Source: a bacterium D16-56
GTDB lineage: Bacteria; Bacillota; Clostridia; Lachnospirales; Lachnospiraceae
Direction: 5' to 3'
Assembly: GCA_003611875.1 (NCBI GenBank)
Contig: RAYY01000001.1
Coordinates: forward strand, 62,001 to 126,000
DNA length: 64,000 bases
Position 1 is the first letter of the stretch, and each line of letters starts with the position of its first letter. Positions 10,245 to 19,676 of the stretch are shown one piece after another. Made by a program: the position numbers and the translations under genes. A model generated the notes under the pieces. That model searched no databases. It had not been told where the DNA came from and saw only the letters and a list, made by a program, of their open reading frames with translations.

Positions 10245-11075
10245 TTATTTTATTCCCGATTGCGTAAATCCCCGCACAATATACTTGTTGGCAAACATAA
10301 AAATCAGCATGACCGGAAGCACCGATACTACGGTCGAGGCCATCATCAGCCCCGGATTGGTATAGTTCTCTCCCAGCACCAGCGCCGCGATTCCCAGGGT
10401 AATGGTTCTGTTCTCATTTCTGCTTATGACCAAGGACGGCCACAAATAGCTGTTGTACAGCCCGAGAAATGTAATAAATGCCTGGGTAACGATCACTGGC
10501 TTTACCGACGGAACCACAATATGCCAAAGCACCTGGAACACATTAGCTCCCTCCACAAATCCTGCCTCCTCCAGCTCTTTTGGGAAAGCCAGCAGGAAAT
10601 TGTAAATCAGATAAATGCACATGACACCAGATCCGGAGGGCAGAATCAGCGGCCAAAAGGTATTTAAGCCCCCAACCTGCTTAAACATATAAAACAGCGG
10701 GAAAAATGTCACGATCTCCGGAATCGCCATGGCCCAGATCAGCGCGACCAGGATAAATTTCTTTCCCGGCACAGGAAGCCTGGCCAATGCATAAGCAGCC
10801 AGCACACTGGTGACAATTCGAAGCGCCGTGCCTGCGCAGGTAACTACAGCCGTATTGCCCAGCCACCGGATCACCGGCGAGGTAGATGTATTCCGAAACA
10901 GCTCCTGGTAATTCTCCATGGTCCACACCTTTGGAAGCAGCGTGGTGGATGTAACGGATTCCGCAATTCCCTTAAAGCTGGTAAATACCATAAACATCAG
11001 CGGCAAAAGGAATATATAGGCGACAATACAGGCAATGATAACGAGAAATATTTTATTGATGTTCTTTGCTTTCAT
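10245..11075 (-). CDS. Carbohydrate ABC transporter permease (MalG type)
   Basis: 276 residues with six predicted membrane helices. The coupling region EEAGFVEGANVFQVLWHIVVPSVKP is the EAA loop that docks on the ATPase. The C-terminus FTQSGIK is typical of MalG/LacG-type subunits. It follows the MalF-type gene by 12 bp and precedes the GH2 enzyme. No ATPase gene is in the operon, so the importer probably uses a shared MsmK-type ATPase encoded elsewhere, as is usual for clostridial CUT1 systems. Confidence 0.93.
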   Translation of the reverse strand: MKAKNINKIFLVIIACIVAYIFLLPLMFMVFTSFKGIAESVTSTTLLPKVWTMENYQELFRNTSTSPVIRWLGNTAVVTCAGTALRIVTSVLAAYALARLPVPGKKFILVALIWAMAIPEIVTFFPLFYMFKQVGGLNTFWPLILPSGSGVMCIYLIYNFLLAFPKELEEAGFVEGANVFQVLWHIVVPSVKPVIVTQAFITFLGLYNSYLWPSLVISRNENRTITLGIAALVLGENYTNPGLMMASTVVSVLPVMLIFMFANKYIVRGFTQSGIK

Positions 11076-11087
11076 AGTCCCCTCCTT

Positions 11088-11981
11088 CTACCTGAATTCT
11101 TCTTTTTCTTTGGTCAGATAATATTGCCCCACAGAACACAGCACAATGACAATTCCCATCAGAATGGTCATGGCACTGCCTACCCCTAAGTCGTTCCGAT
11201 CCATAATGGTGGACGTGATCATCATGATCATGGGCTTCGTCGCCTCCCCCGGACCGCCCTGAGTCATCAGGCGGGTCTGCCCGTACACGTTAAAGGAGGC
11301 AATGATTGTCGTCATCAGCACAAAGAAAAACACGTTCTTAATCCCCGGAAAAATAATATAGCGAAGCTGAGTCCAAAAGTCTGCTCCGTCAATGGAAGAC
11401 GCCTCATAAAGCTGGGTATCAATCTCATTCAGCGCATTGACGAACAGCATCATATTGTAGCCGATGGTCCACCAGATCGTAGCCGCGGTCAGAGAAACCC
11501 ACACAAACGGCAGCTGCTCCATCCAGGGAATCGCCTTATCGATGATGTGCAGATTCATCATCAGGTTATTTAAGTAACCTCCGTTCCCCTTCATCAGCCA
11601 CACAAAGACAGCTGCAACGGCGGTTACGGAAACTGCATAGGACGCAAAGTAAATGGTTCTGAATATTCCCTTCACCCGGTCCGGAAGCCGGTCCAAAAGA
11701 AGCGCCAAAGCAAGGCTCCCCAGTACCAGAAACGGCGTGGTTAAAATCACAAATATCATGGTGTTCTTCATGCCAAGCCAAAATGACTTATTGTACATGG
11801 AAGAAGAAAATAAAATCTTTATATAATTATCCAATCCCACAAAACCCTGGTTCCCCTTTACCAGGCTGTATTTGCTCACGCTCATTACGATCCCGTACAA
11901 AAAGGGGATCAGCCAGAACATCATAAAAAACAGAATAAAAGGCAATACAAACAAAACCCCGGTCATTGTCTTTTTCTTCAT
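11088..11981 (-). CDS. Sugar ABC transporter permease (MalF type)
   Basis: I place the start at the ATG at 11981 (MKKKTMTGVLFVLPF), giving 297 residues behind GGGTAGGGTAAG; the frame extends 13 codons upstream without family similarity. Six membrane helices are expected. The EAA-type loop is EASSIDGADFWTQLRYIIFPGI. It pairs with the MalG-type subunit to form the membrane channel of a CUT1 sugar importer. The binding-protein gene lies upstream with a 212-bp gap containing a stem-loop. Confidence 0.92.
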   Translation of the reverse strand: MKKKTMTGVLFVLPFILFFMMFWLIPFLYGIVMSVSKYSLVKGNQGFVGLDNYIKILFSSSMYNKSFWLGMKNTMIFVILTTPFLVLGSLALALLLDRLPDRVKGIFRTIYFASYAVSVTAVAAVFVWLMKGNGGYLNNLMMNLHIIDKAIPWMEQLPFVWVSLTAATIWWTIGYNMMLFVNALNEIDTQLYEASSIDGADFWTQLRYIIFPGIKNVFFFVLMTTIIASFNVYGQTRLMTQGGPGEATKPMIMMITSTIMDRNDLGVGSAMTILMGIVIVLCSVGQYYLTKEKEEFR

Positions 11982-12105
11982 TCTTACCCTACCCTTTCCG
12001 GCTGCGCTGCAGCCCTTCAAGCCCGTTATGCGTACCCGAAAGTCCCCTTATGCTCCTGGCCCCTTTCCCTTTTTGCCAAAAAGCATCTTTCGGGTGTGCC
12101 GCCTT

Positions 12106-12171
12106 CCAGGCAGCTTTTTTCCTTATGCTTCGCAAAGGCACAGGAAAGCCTGGTATCTTTTAGCTGCCTGG
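12106..12171 (-). other. Intercistronic stem-loop between binding-protein and permease genes
   Basis: Perfect 10-bp arms CCAGGCAGCT and AGCTGCCTGG enclose about 46 nt. There is no T run after the stem on the reverse strand. Such structures between a binding-protein gene and its permeases often protect the upstream mRNA and raise binding-protein dosage (inference). Confidence 0.5.
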
Positions 12172-12193
12172 ACACGTCTGTGGCTTTGCCTGC

Positions 12194-13525
12194 CTACTGT
12201 TCTGACAATTCCGTTGCAATCTCTGTAGCGTTCTTTAACTCCTCCATCAGCTGCTCTCTCGTCAAATCCGGAGTCTGCAGCACCATTGACCATACATTCT
12301 TATTTACATACTTCACCTGCTCACGGATGTTGTAGATAGCAGGAAGGATCATGGCATTGTCAAAAATCTCATAGTTTACTGCTGCCACCGGATATTTCTC
12401 CGGCTCTGCCTTTACCTTCTCCATGGTGGCAAGATGAATGGGAGCCTGTCCGGAATCTGCCCAGTTAAGCATCACATCTGGCTGATAGGCGTACTGCATA
12501 AACGCAGCGATTCCATCCAGCTTGACCTGGTCGGTCACATCAGCAGAAACCGCAAAAGTATGTCCTCCTGCAGGAACACAGGGAGTATCGCCATAAATCT
12601 GCGGCAGGGTGCCGATGCCTAGGTTATCTCCCAAAATCTCCTTGGCCGTCACATACTTCCAGGGACCGGACAAACACATGGCAGCCTTTACATTGGAATT
12701 GTCCGTGGACTCATTGACAAAGGTATTGTAATGATCCTGATCGCCAAGTCCCTCTGCGCTTAAATGATCCACATAAATCAGGTCATGAACCTTCATAAAG
12801 GCATCGCATACTTCCTCTGTATCCATCTTAATATGTTCACCCTCCACCCAGTTGCAGCCAGACTGTCCCAAGGCTGTCATCCAGGCCCACTGCTCATCAC
12901 CAGTCAGCGGAAGACCAATGGGGTAAACCCGGGAATTTTCCGAATCCAGCTTATCTCTGAGAGCGATCATCTCTGCATAGTCCTTGGGCGGGGTGTCGGT
13001 CAGCTCTTTGTTATAGTAAAAGGTCTCTGCATACAGATCCAGCGGAAATGCAAACACGCCGTCCTCATACTTGGCATAGGTCTGGGTAATCGGATGCCAA
13101 TCATTCTCAAAAGAAAGCCCTGCCTTCTCATAGAGATCCGACACCTCCCGAAGAAGTCCCATGGCATGATAGGTGGAAATCCAATCTGCATGGATGATCA
13201 GCATATCAAAGCTGTCTGCCTTAAACTTGGTGTAATGATCCGAATCCTGAAGCTGCTCGATAAAATACTGATCCTGGGATTCGTTAAATCCATCCACGAT
13301 CTTGCTCATGAAAGGACCGTCGCCTCCAGTAAATCCGTTAATAAAGGTTATCTTGGTCTTGCCCTCTGCCCCTGCAGAGGAGCTGCTGCCTCCGGTCTCT
13401 GTCTGCGCCCCTCCTGCTCCCTGACCGGACGCTGCTGCAGAATCTGTCCCCTGAGATCCGCCGCCGCAGGCCGTTAAAGACAACGCCATAACTCCTGCCA
13501 GTAACAATGCTGCTGTTTTTTTCAT
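12194..13525 (-). CDS. Sugar ABC transporter substrate-binding lipoprotein
   Basis: The start at 13525 (MKKTAALLLAGVMALS) follows AAGGAGAG; 443 residues. The lipoprotein signal ends with lipobox LTAC, followed by a Gly/Ser/Ala-rich linker (about 22-55) and a family 1 solute-binding fold. It is the first gene of the operon, upstream of two CUT1 permeases and a GH2 enzyme, so it should capture an oligosaccharide or glycoside at the cell surface. The upstream region carries a promoter with an overlapping inverted repeat. The ligand is unknown. Confidence 0.92.
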   Translation of the reverse strand: MKKTAALLLAGVMALSLTACGGGSQGTDSAAASGQGAGGAQTETGGSSSSAGAEGKTKITFINGFTGGDGPFMSKIVDGFNESQDQYFIEQLQDSDHYTKFKADSFDMLIIHADWISTYHAMGLLREVSDLYEKAGLSFENDWHPITQTYAKYEDGVFAFPLDLYAETFYYNKELTDTPPKDYAEMIALRDKLDSENSRVYPIGLPLTGDEQWAWMTALGQSGCNWVEGEHIKMDTEEVCDAFMKVHDLIYVDHLSAEGLGDQDHYNTFVNESTDNSNVKAAMCLSGPWKYVTAKEILGDNLGIGTLPQIYGDTPCVPAGGHTFAVSADVTDQVKLDGIAAFMQYAYQPDVMLNWADSGQAPIHLATMEKVKAEPEKYPVAAVNYEIFDNAMILPAIYNIREQVKYVNKNVWSMVLQTPDLTREQLMEELKNATEIATELSEQ

Positions 13526-13635
13526 TTTTCTCTCCTTTTCCTTGCATTTCCCCCCTACCATTCATCACATAAATCATGTAACAAACACTCCTAAAAGATA
13601 AATGCAAAATGTGATTTGTTGAAATATTTCTTTGT

Positions 13636-13676
13636 TACTGTACCTTTACAGTAGCATATATTCGTTGATATGTCAA
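13636..13676 (-). promoter_or_regulatory. Promoter and likely operator of the sugar operon
   Basis: On the reverse strand a perfect -35 TTGACA (13676-13671) is followed after 17 nt by a weak -10 TACTGT (13653-13648). The -10 sits inside a perfect inverted repeat, TACTGTA and TACAGTA with a 5-nt spacer (13636-13653). A second repeat, GTTGA TATG TCAAC, overlaps the -35. This suggests a repressor covering the promoter. The rest of the 381-bp gap is very A+T-rich, with T and A tracts. Confidence 0.6.
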
Positions 13677-13856
13677 CATTATATGAGCTTTTTTTGCTAT
13701 TTTTGTGTATTATACCAACATTTTGGCATATTTTTCTTTTTTCATTTATTTTTATTATATTTTTTATGTAATAAATAAGACCTTTTCTCGTATTGAAAAA
13801 TCAAATCAATGTAGGAAATCAGATCTTCAGACATAAGAACAAAATCCTGAAAACAG

Positions 13857-13901
13857 AAAGCAGCCCGGGAGAGTCTGCTGCCCTCGTCCCAGGCTGCCTT
13901 T
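13857..13901 (-). terminator. Terminator of the TIM-barrel isomerase gene
   Basis: Arms GCAGCCCGGGA and TCCCAGGCTGC pair with one mismatch just past the isomerase stop. On the reverse strand the stem is followed by a T-rich tract (TTTCTGTTTTC). Confidence 0.6.
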
Positions 13902-13906
13902 GAAAT

Positions 13907-14719
13907 TTATAAACCAGATTCTAATTTTTCCCGAATCCTGCAGCCCCGGTCATAGGCTGCCGTCAAATACTGCTCCAGCGGCATTTTCTGATATTCCTCC
14001 TTCCCCTGGTTGGATACCTCCAGGGTAATGGGTCCCTCATAATGATACTCCCTCAGCGTCCGGGCAAACCAGTCCCAGTCCAGGCTTCCGTCAAAGGGAA
14101 GAAGATGAAGATCATCCCGGTAGTCAATATTGCCGGGCTGAGTGACCCCCTTGTTGTCATGAACATGAAGACACTTGAGACGGCGGCCGTATTTCTTCAT
14201 CCAGTCCGTCTGAGGGGTATAGCAGATATTATGTCCAATATCCCAGCAAAATCCATGGTAGGAATCATCCATATAAGCCATAACCGCCTCCAAATGAGGA
14301 TGAGGCTCTAAATTCTCAAAACAGATGCAGACCTCTCTGGCTTTGGCATAATCACATAACTGCCCGAACCGGTCCAATCCGACCTGAGAAACCTCCGGAA
14401 CTATATTCCCCATTGTTACATGGACAATACATTTGCCTACCTGAATTTGGCTGCAGACATCCACCAGCTCCTTTAAGGAAGACAGATACTCCTCTCCTGC
14501 CTCTTTAGGCTCCCAGATATGGTTGGTCTCTTTAAAAGGCGCATGAACCGTCTCAAATACCAGCCCAAGCTGCCTGGCCATCCCGGCACAGAGCTTTAAA
14601 GAGTCTGCATTTGTATCCGCAGCAAAAAAACCATCAAAGCCAGCCTGTCTTATAAGGGGAAGCTGTTCCTGCTCCGGCAGTCCGCAGCCAATAATGGTAG
14701 AAATATTTAAGGGATTCAT
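13907..14719 (-). CDS. Sugar phosphate isomerase/epimerase (xylose isomerase-like TIM barrel)
   Basis: 270 residues of the AP endonuclease 2/IolE-like barrel family. Metal-ligand regions are visible as FETVHAPF, ICFENLEPH, FCWDIGHN, CLHVHDNKG and ITLEVSNQG. It should interconvert or epimerise a keto sugar or inositol-like compound in the cytoplasm. It lies just upstream of the sugar operon but has its own terminator, and it follows the activase pair by 49 bp, so it may be read from that side. The substrate is not identifiable. Confidence 0.85.
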   Translation of the reverse strand: MNPLNISTIIGCGLPEQEQLPLIRQAGFDGFFAADTNADSLKLCAGMARQLGLVFETVHAPFKETNHIWEPKEAGEEYLSSLKELVDVCSQIQVGKCIVHVTMGNIVPEVSQVGLDRFGQLCDYAKAREVCICFENLEPHPHLEAVMAYMDDSYHGFCWDIGHNICYTPQTDWMKKYGRRLKCLHVHDNKGVTQPGNIDYRDDLHLLPFDGSLDWDWFARTLREYHYEGPITLEVSNQGKEEYQKMPLEQYLTAAYDRGCRIREKLESGL

Positions 14720-14768
14720 GCTTGATTTACCTCTTTTCTTTTAATGCGTACATTGACAGGTACATCTT

Positions 14769-16034
14769 TTATTCCATTGCCTCTCTGGCAACCGAAAGCA
14801 TCAGCTTGATCCGGTTTTCCTGATTCACCTTGGTAGCCCCCGGGTCGTAATCAATAGGCACAATATTGGCCTGGGGATAAAGCTCCTTGATACGATGGAT
14901 CATCCCCTTCCCGCACACATGGGTGGGAAGACAGCCAAAGGGCTGGGTGCAGACAATATTTTCATATCCGTGGTTCACCAGCTCAATCATCTCTGCCGGC
15001 AAAAACCATCCCTCTCCCATCCGGTTCCCCACTCCGATCAGTCCTTCTACCAATGGCTTGGTATCCTCATAGCAGGAAAGCTGGGTAAATACCGGATACC
15101 GGTCCACCGCCTCCATGAAAGCCTTTTCCACCTTTTTGAAATAATCCAGAAGAAAGGTGGCTATGGCAAGCTTCACCTTGCTTCCTCCATACAGCCGCAC
15201 ATCCTGGATCCTGGCATCTATCTTAAACATCAAAAAGCCCAAAAGCCCCGGAACCATCACCTCACAGTCCTGCTCTGCCAGGAAATCCTCCAGATTATTG
15301 TTGGCAAAGCTGGCATACTTTACATAGATCTCTCCCACAACCCCCACCTTTACCTTGGGAACCTTCTTAATGGGAATCTTTGCAAAGGACGCAATGATCC
15401 GGTCAAAATTGTGCTTCATGGCCTTTAAGGCAAAGCCTCTGGAACGCTTGAACTGCCCTGTAATCCTGTCCACCCACTTTTCAATCAGCCGGTCCGCATC
15501 CCCCTTATGAGTCTCATACGCCTTGACCTGGTTGCCAAGAAGCATCAAAAGATCCCCATATATGACTCCTGCCACACATTTCCGTATAATGGGATAAGTC
15601 AAGGAAAAACCGCTGTTAAACTCCACGCCGGAAAGGTTAAAGGAAATCACCGGCACCTGATGATAGCCTGCCTTTTCCAAAGCCTTTCTCAGAAGATGGA
15701 TATAATTGGAGGCTCTGCAGCCTCCGCCTGTCTGCATAATCATCAGAGCCGTCTTGTCCACATCATACTTCCCGCTCTCCAGCGCATCCAAAAACTGCCC
15801 GATTACCAAAAGGGCCGGGTAGCAGGTATCGTTGTGCACATACCGCAGCCCAAGCTGCTTAATATCCGGATTGGCAGTCCGCAGAAGCTCCATCTTGTAG
15901 CCCTCGTTGAGGAATACATATTTCATGATCTCAAAATGAATCGGAAGCATATCCGGGACCAGGATGGTATAATCCTTTTTCATTTCCTTTGTAAAAATGA
16001 TTCTTCCGTTTTTTCCCCGCTTGATCTTTGCCAT
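14769..16034 (-). CDS. Second part of a two-gene 2-hydroxyacyl-CoA dehydratase activase-like system
   Basis: 421 residues. It resembles the C-terminal third of the large clostridial activase/dehydratase-related proteins (DUF2229-linked). Conserved-looking Cys-bearing segments are NDTCYPALL, GGGCRASNY and TQPFGCLPTHVCGKG, which suggest an iron-sulfur protein related to the dehydratase D subunit. The gene starts 34 bp after the activase gene on the same strand, so the two are one unit. In many relatives the two parts are a single polypeptide of about 1400 residues. Function beyond ATP-driven electron transfer is unknown. Confidence 0.8.
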   Translation of the reverse strand: MAKIKRGKNGRIIFTKEMKKDYTILVPDMLPIHFEIMKYVFLNEGYKMELLRTANPDIKQLGLRYVHNDTCYPALLVIGQFLDALESGKYDVDKTALMIMQTGGGCRASNYIHLLRKALEKAGYHQVPVISFNLSGVEFNSGFSLTYPIIRKCVAGVIYGDLLMLLGNQVKAYETHKGDADRLIEKWVDRITGQFKRSRGFALKAMKHNFDRIIASFAKIPIKKVPKVKVGVVGEIYVKYASFANNNLEDFLAEQDCEVMVPGLLGFLMFKIDARIQDVRLYGGSKVKLAIATFLLDYFKKVEKAFMEAVDRYPVFTQLSCYEDTKPLVEGLIGVGNRMGEGWFLPAEMIELVNHGYENIVCTQPFGCLPTHVCGKGMIHRIKELYPQANIVPIDYDPGATKVNQENRIKLMLSVAREAME

Positions 16035-16068
16035 AGCTGTTTCTCTTTCCTGTGATTTCTTTTGATTC

Positions 16069-19008
16069 CTAATTTCTTTTCCTGTCCAAGGCTGCCAGAA
16101 GGCTTCGAAGCCTTACCCGAACCGCGCCTAAATTCGTAATCTCGTCGATCTTGATCTGGGTGTAGATCTTTCCGCCCTCCTCGATAATGCCGCGCACCTC
16201 ATCCGTGGTAATGGCATCCAGGCCGCACCCAAAACTGACCAGCTGCACCAGCTCCATATCTGCCTGGGTACACACATACTTGGCCGCCGCATAGAGCCTT
16301 GCATGGTACATCCACTGGTTCAGAACATGCACCGGGAATTTGTGTACCAGATGGCTGATGGAATCCTCCGAGATCACGGACACACCAAAGCTGTTGATCA
16401 GCATATCAATGCCATGGTTGATCTCCGGATCCACATGATAGGGCCGCCCGGCCAGCACAAGAATCCGTCTTCCCTCATCTCTTGCGGAAAATATGATCTG
16501 GGCCGCCTTTTTCCTCACCCGCATCAAAAACCGCCGCCGTTCCAGAAATGCCAGGTCACTGGCCCTCTTTACCGCCTTCTGGTCTATATCCTTAAAATAT
16601 TTGCGCAGAAGCTCTGTCATCTTTTGGGGGAAAAATTTCTTCTTATGAGGCCCCACATAGTCATGGATCAGCACAGGGCCGTCCTCAAGCTTCATATTGG
16701 CGGCAATCACCTCCGGATAATAAGCCACCACCGGACAGTTATAATTATTATCCCCCAAACCCTCATCAAAATTAAAACTCATACAGGGATAAAAAATGGC
16801 ATCCACCTTCTTATCCTTCAAATACTGAATATGCCCGTGAAGCATTTTTGCCGGAAAACATACCGTGTCGCTGGGAATAGAATGCTGCCCTGCCAGATAC
16901 AGCTCCCGGTTGGAGAAGGGCGAAACCTCCACCCCAAAGCCCAGGGCAGTAAAAAACTTATGCCAGAAAGGAACCAGCTCATAAAAATTCAGCCCCAGAG
17001 GAAGCCCGATGACCTCCCTTCGTCTGCCCTTAACCGACGGATATCCCAAAAGAAGCTCCTGCTTATATTTATAAATATTGTGTCCTGTATCAGAAGACCG
17101 CTTTGTCACCGGGCGCTCGCACTTATTCCCTGCTATGTATTTTCTCCCCTGGGAAAACGTATTGACGCTTAACAGGCAGTTGTTGCTGCAGCGCCCGCAG
17201 TGCACATTTTTCACCTTGTGGGTAAAATTCAAAAGCTGCTCATGGGTAATGATGGAGGACCTGTCCTTCTTTTCCTCCTTCTTGTCATGCTGCCCCTTAG
17301 TCCCGCTGTCCATGGCGTGAAGTGCACATCCGTATGCTCCCATCAGCCCTGCAATCACCGGACGCACCACCGGAAAGCCCATCTCCCTCTCAAAAGCCCG
17401 CAGCACCGCATCATTTAAAAAGGTACCGCCCTGAACAACGATCTTCTTTCCCAGCTCATCCATACTGGCCGGACGGATCACCTTATAGATGGCATTCTTC
17501 ACCACACTGATGGACAGCCCTGCCGAGATATCCTCAGTGCTCACCCCATCCTTTTGAGCCTGCTTCACTGAGGAATTCATAAACACCGTACACCGGGATC
17601 CTAAGTCCACCGCATTTTTGGAAAACAGCCCCAGCCTGGAGAACTCCTCTGCCGAATAATGCAAAGCTCCGGCAAACGTCTGCAGAAAAGAACCGCAGCC
17701 GGAGGAGCACGCCTCATTCAGATAAATATTATCAATGGCAGAATTATGAATCTTAAAGCACTTCATGTCCTGGCCGCCGATATCAATGATAAACTCCACA
17801 TCCGGCATAAACTCCTGAGCTGCCCTTAAATGGGCCATGGTCTCCACCAGGCCCTGGTCAATGGAAAAGGCATTCTTAATAATATCCTCCCCATACCCTG
17901 TCACACAAGATCCGGCAATCCGGATATCCGGACACCGCTCATACACGCCAGACAAATATTCCCGCACAATGGGTACCGGGTTGCCGCTGTTGGACAGATA
18001 GGTACTGTCCAGGATCTCCCGGTTTTCCCCGATCACCACAGCCTTCACCGTGGTAGAACCAGCGTCGATCCCAATCCAGGTCCTTCCCTTATACCCCTCC
18101 AAGCGCCCATAGGCAACATCGGCCTTGGCATGGCGGGCCTGAAAGGCTTCATACTCCTCCTGATTTTCAAACAAAGCCGGCAGGGTGTGAAACTCATTGA
18201 CCGACTCATACCGGGAAAGCTTCTCAATCACATCGCCTAACTCCACCCGCCCCTTGGCGCAGAGGGCAGCTCCCAGTGCCACAAAATAAAGCGAATTTTC
18301 CGGGCAGATCCCTTTTAAGGAAAGAGCCTCATCAAAGCTTTTCTGAAGCTCCGGCATAAAGGTGAGAGGTCCTCCCAGATACAGTACATTTCCCTCAATG
18401 GCACGGCCCTGAGCCAGCCCGCCGATGGTCTGGTTCACCACAGCGCTGAAAATGCTGGCCGAAATGTCCCGCTTGTCCGCCCCCTGGTTAATGAGAGGCT
18501 GAATATCACTCTTTGCAAACACGCCGCACCGGGAAGCAATGGTATAACGCTTCGTGCTCTCTCCCGCATAATCATTCATCTCATCCGGGGTAATGCCAAG
18601 AAGCGTGGCCATCTGATCAATAAAAGCCCCGGTTCCCCCTGCACAGGATCCGTTCATCCGGGCCTCCATAGCGCCCTGGAGAAAAATGATCTTGGCATCC
18701 TCTCCCCCTAACTCAATGATCACATCTGTATCCGGCGCCTTTTTCTCTGCCGCAACCTTTGTGGCATACACCTCCTGTACAAAATCCACAGAGCAGCTCT
18801 CCGCCATTCCCATACCGGCAGATCCAGAGATCACCAGGGAAAAGGGCGTGCTCTCCGAAAATACATCCCGAACCTTTACAAGAGCTTCCACCGTCTTTGC
18901 CGTGATCTGGGAAAAATGCCGTTCATATGCAGAATACACAATTCTTCCGCCGTCATCCAACACAATCGTCTTTATGGTCGTGGAACCAACGTCCAATCCA
19001 ATCTTCAA
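16069..19008 (-). CDS. Double BadF/BcrA-type activase ATPase with DUF2229 region
   Basis: 979 residues from a TTG start at 19008 (AGGAG 8 nt upstream; protein begins LKIGLDVGSTTIK). The frame runs 13 codons further but without similarity. Two ASKHA ATPase domains are in tandem: the first with GLDVGSTTIK and SCAGGTGAFIDQ, the second with GIDAGSTTVK and ACSSGCGSFLQ, whose Cys should bind the bridging iron-sulfur cluster. A DUF2229 region with several Cys (CGRCSNNC, FYPCMSF) follows from about residue 650. Family role: ATP hydrolysis drives low-potential electrons into a partner, here probably the 421-residue protein encoded next. Confidence 0.85.
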   Translation of the reverse strand: MKIGLDVGSTTIKTIVLDDGGRIVYSAYERHFSQITAKTVEALVKVRDVFSESTPFSLVISGSAGMGMAESCSVDFVQEVYATKVAAEKKAPDTDVIIELGGEDAKIIFLQGAMEARMNGSCAGGTGAFIDQMATLLGITPDEMNDYAGESTKRYTIASRCGVFAKSDIQPLINQGADKRDISASIFSAVVNQTIGGLAQGRAIEGNVLYLGGPLTFMPELQKSFDEALSLKGICPENSLYFVALGAALCAKGRVELGDVIEKLSRYESVNEFHTLPALFENQEEYEAFQARHAKADVAYGRLEGYKGRTWIGIDAGSTTVKAVVIGENREILDSTYLSNSGNPVPIVREYLSGVYERCPDIRIAGSCVTGYGEDIIKNAFSIDQGLVETMAHLRAAQEFMPDVEFIIDIGGQDMKCFKIHNSAIDNIYLNEACSSGCGSFLQTFAGALHYSAEEFSRLGLFSKNAVDLGSRCTVFMNSSVKQAQKDGVSTEDISAGLSISVVKNAIYKVIRPASMDELGKKIVVQGGTFLNDAVLRAFEREMGFPVVRPVIAGLMGAYGCALHAMDSGTKGQHDKKEEKKDRSSIITHEQLLNFTHKVKNVHCGRCSNNCLLSVNTFSQGRKYIAGNKCERPVTKRSSDTGHNIYKYKQELLLGYPSVKGRRREVIGLPLGLNFYELVPFWHKFFTALGFGVEVSPFSNRELYLAGQHSIPSDTVCFPAKMLHGHIQYLKDKKVDAIFYPCMSFNFDEGLGDNNYNCPVVAYYPEVIAANMKLEDGPVLIHDYVGPHKKKFFPQKMTELLRKYFKDIDQKAVKRASDLAFLERRRFLMRVRKKAAQIIFSARDEGRRILVLAGRPYHVDPEINHGIDMLINSFGVSVISEDSISHLVHKFPVHVLNQWMYHARLYAAAKYVCTQADMELVQLVSFGCGLDAITTDEVRGIIEEGGKIYTQIKIDEITNLGAVRVRLRSLLAALDRKRN

Positions 19009-19104
19009 GATCTTCACTCCTAAGAATTTAAAATCAACCGCAGCCATTCTTTTCCCATGCCGCCGCCAGTCAGCACGGCTGTTCTTTCAGGCCAAGCAGC
19101 CGCT

Positions 19105-19132
19105 GTTATATCACATTATAATGTTATATCAC
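19105..19132 (-). promoter_or_regulatory. Direct repeat around a -10 element ahead of the activase genes
   Basis: GTTATATCAC occurs twice exactly (19105-19114 and 19123-19132), separated by ATTATAAT. On the reverse strand this is GTGATATAAC, ATTATAAT, GTGATATAAC. The spacer holds TATAAT, a perfect -10 for the activase operon about 100 bp upstream of its start. The -35 is poor. An 18-bp repeat period around the -10 suits a regulator binding on one helix face. Confidence 0.45.
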
Positions 19133-19299
19133 GAAAGCAGAAATTCGGCAAGAATCCCCTGTATTTTTTATTTTATTTTTATTTCCAATTTTATTTCCAT
19201 TTTTTTCTTCATGCTGCGCACACTTCACAGCACAAAATGATATGGGTGAGACATTTTCCTTTCGCCCCTTCCTTTATTCCAAAAAAACGCAAATTTCTC

Positions 19300-19328
19300 T
19301 TGCCAAATCCCCAATAATTTGTTATGAT
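19300..19328 (+). promoter_or_regulatory. Sigma-A promoter of rpmB
   Basis: TTGCCA (19300-19305), a 17-nt spacer and TATGAT (19323-19328), 56 bp before the rpmB start. Confidence 0.75.
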
Positions 19329-19384
19329 ACCTATGTTGTGGTTTCCACATCGGGGACAAATCGTATGGTTAAGGAGGTGCGATC

Positions 19385-19570
19385 ATGGCTAAATGTGCTA
19401 TTTGTCAAAAGGCTGCTCACTTCGGCAACAATGTGAGCCATTCCCATAGAAGATCCAATGCGATCTGGAAAGCCAATGTAAAATCTGTCAAGGTTAAGGT
19501 CAACGGCGGCGCGAAAAAGATGTACGTATGTACTTCCTGCCTGCGCTCCGGCTTAGTAGAGAGAGCGTAA
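19385..19570 (+). CDS. rpmB: 50S ribosomal protein L28
   Basis: 61 residues with GGAGG just before the ATG. The sequence starts MAKCAICQKAAHFGNNVSHS and has two CxxC-type pairs (CAIC and CTSC), marking the zinc-binding form of L28. It is a large-subunit ribosomal protein. The gene is monocistronic, with its own promoter and a strong terminator. Confidence 0.97.
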   Translation: MAKCAICQKAAHFGNNVSHSHRRSNAIWKANVKSVKVKVNGGAKKMYVCTSCLRSGLVERA

Positions 19571-19594
19571 TACAGCAGTGCTTTTTAAAACAAG

Positions 19595-19647
19595 ATCCGG
19601 CAGAATGCATCCCTGATTTTGATGCATTCTGCCGGATTTCTTTATTT
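19595..19647 (+). terminator. Terminator of rpmB
   Basis: A perfect 17-bp stem (19595-19611 with 19621-19637) with a 9-nt loop, followed by TTCTTTATTT. Confidence 0.92.
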
Positions 19648-19676
19648 CACTTCTCAACCCCCACTTTTCATGCCGT

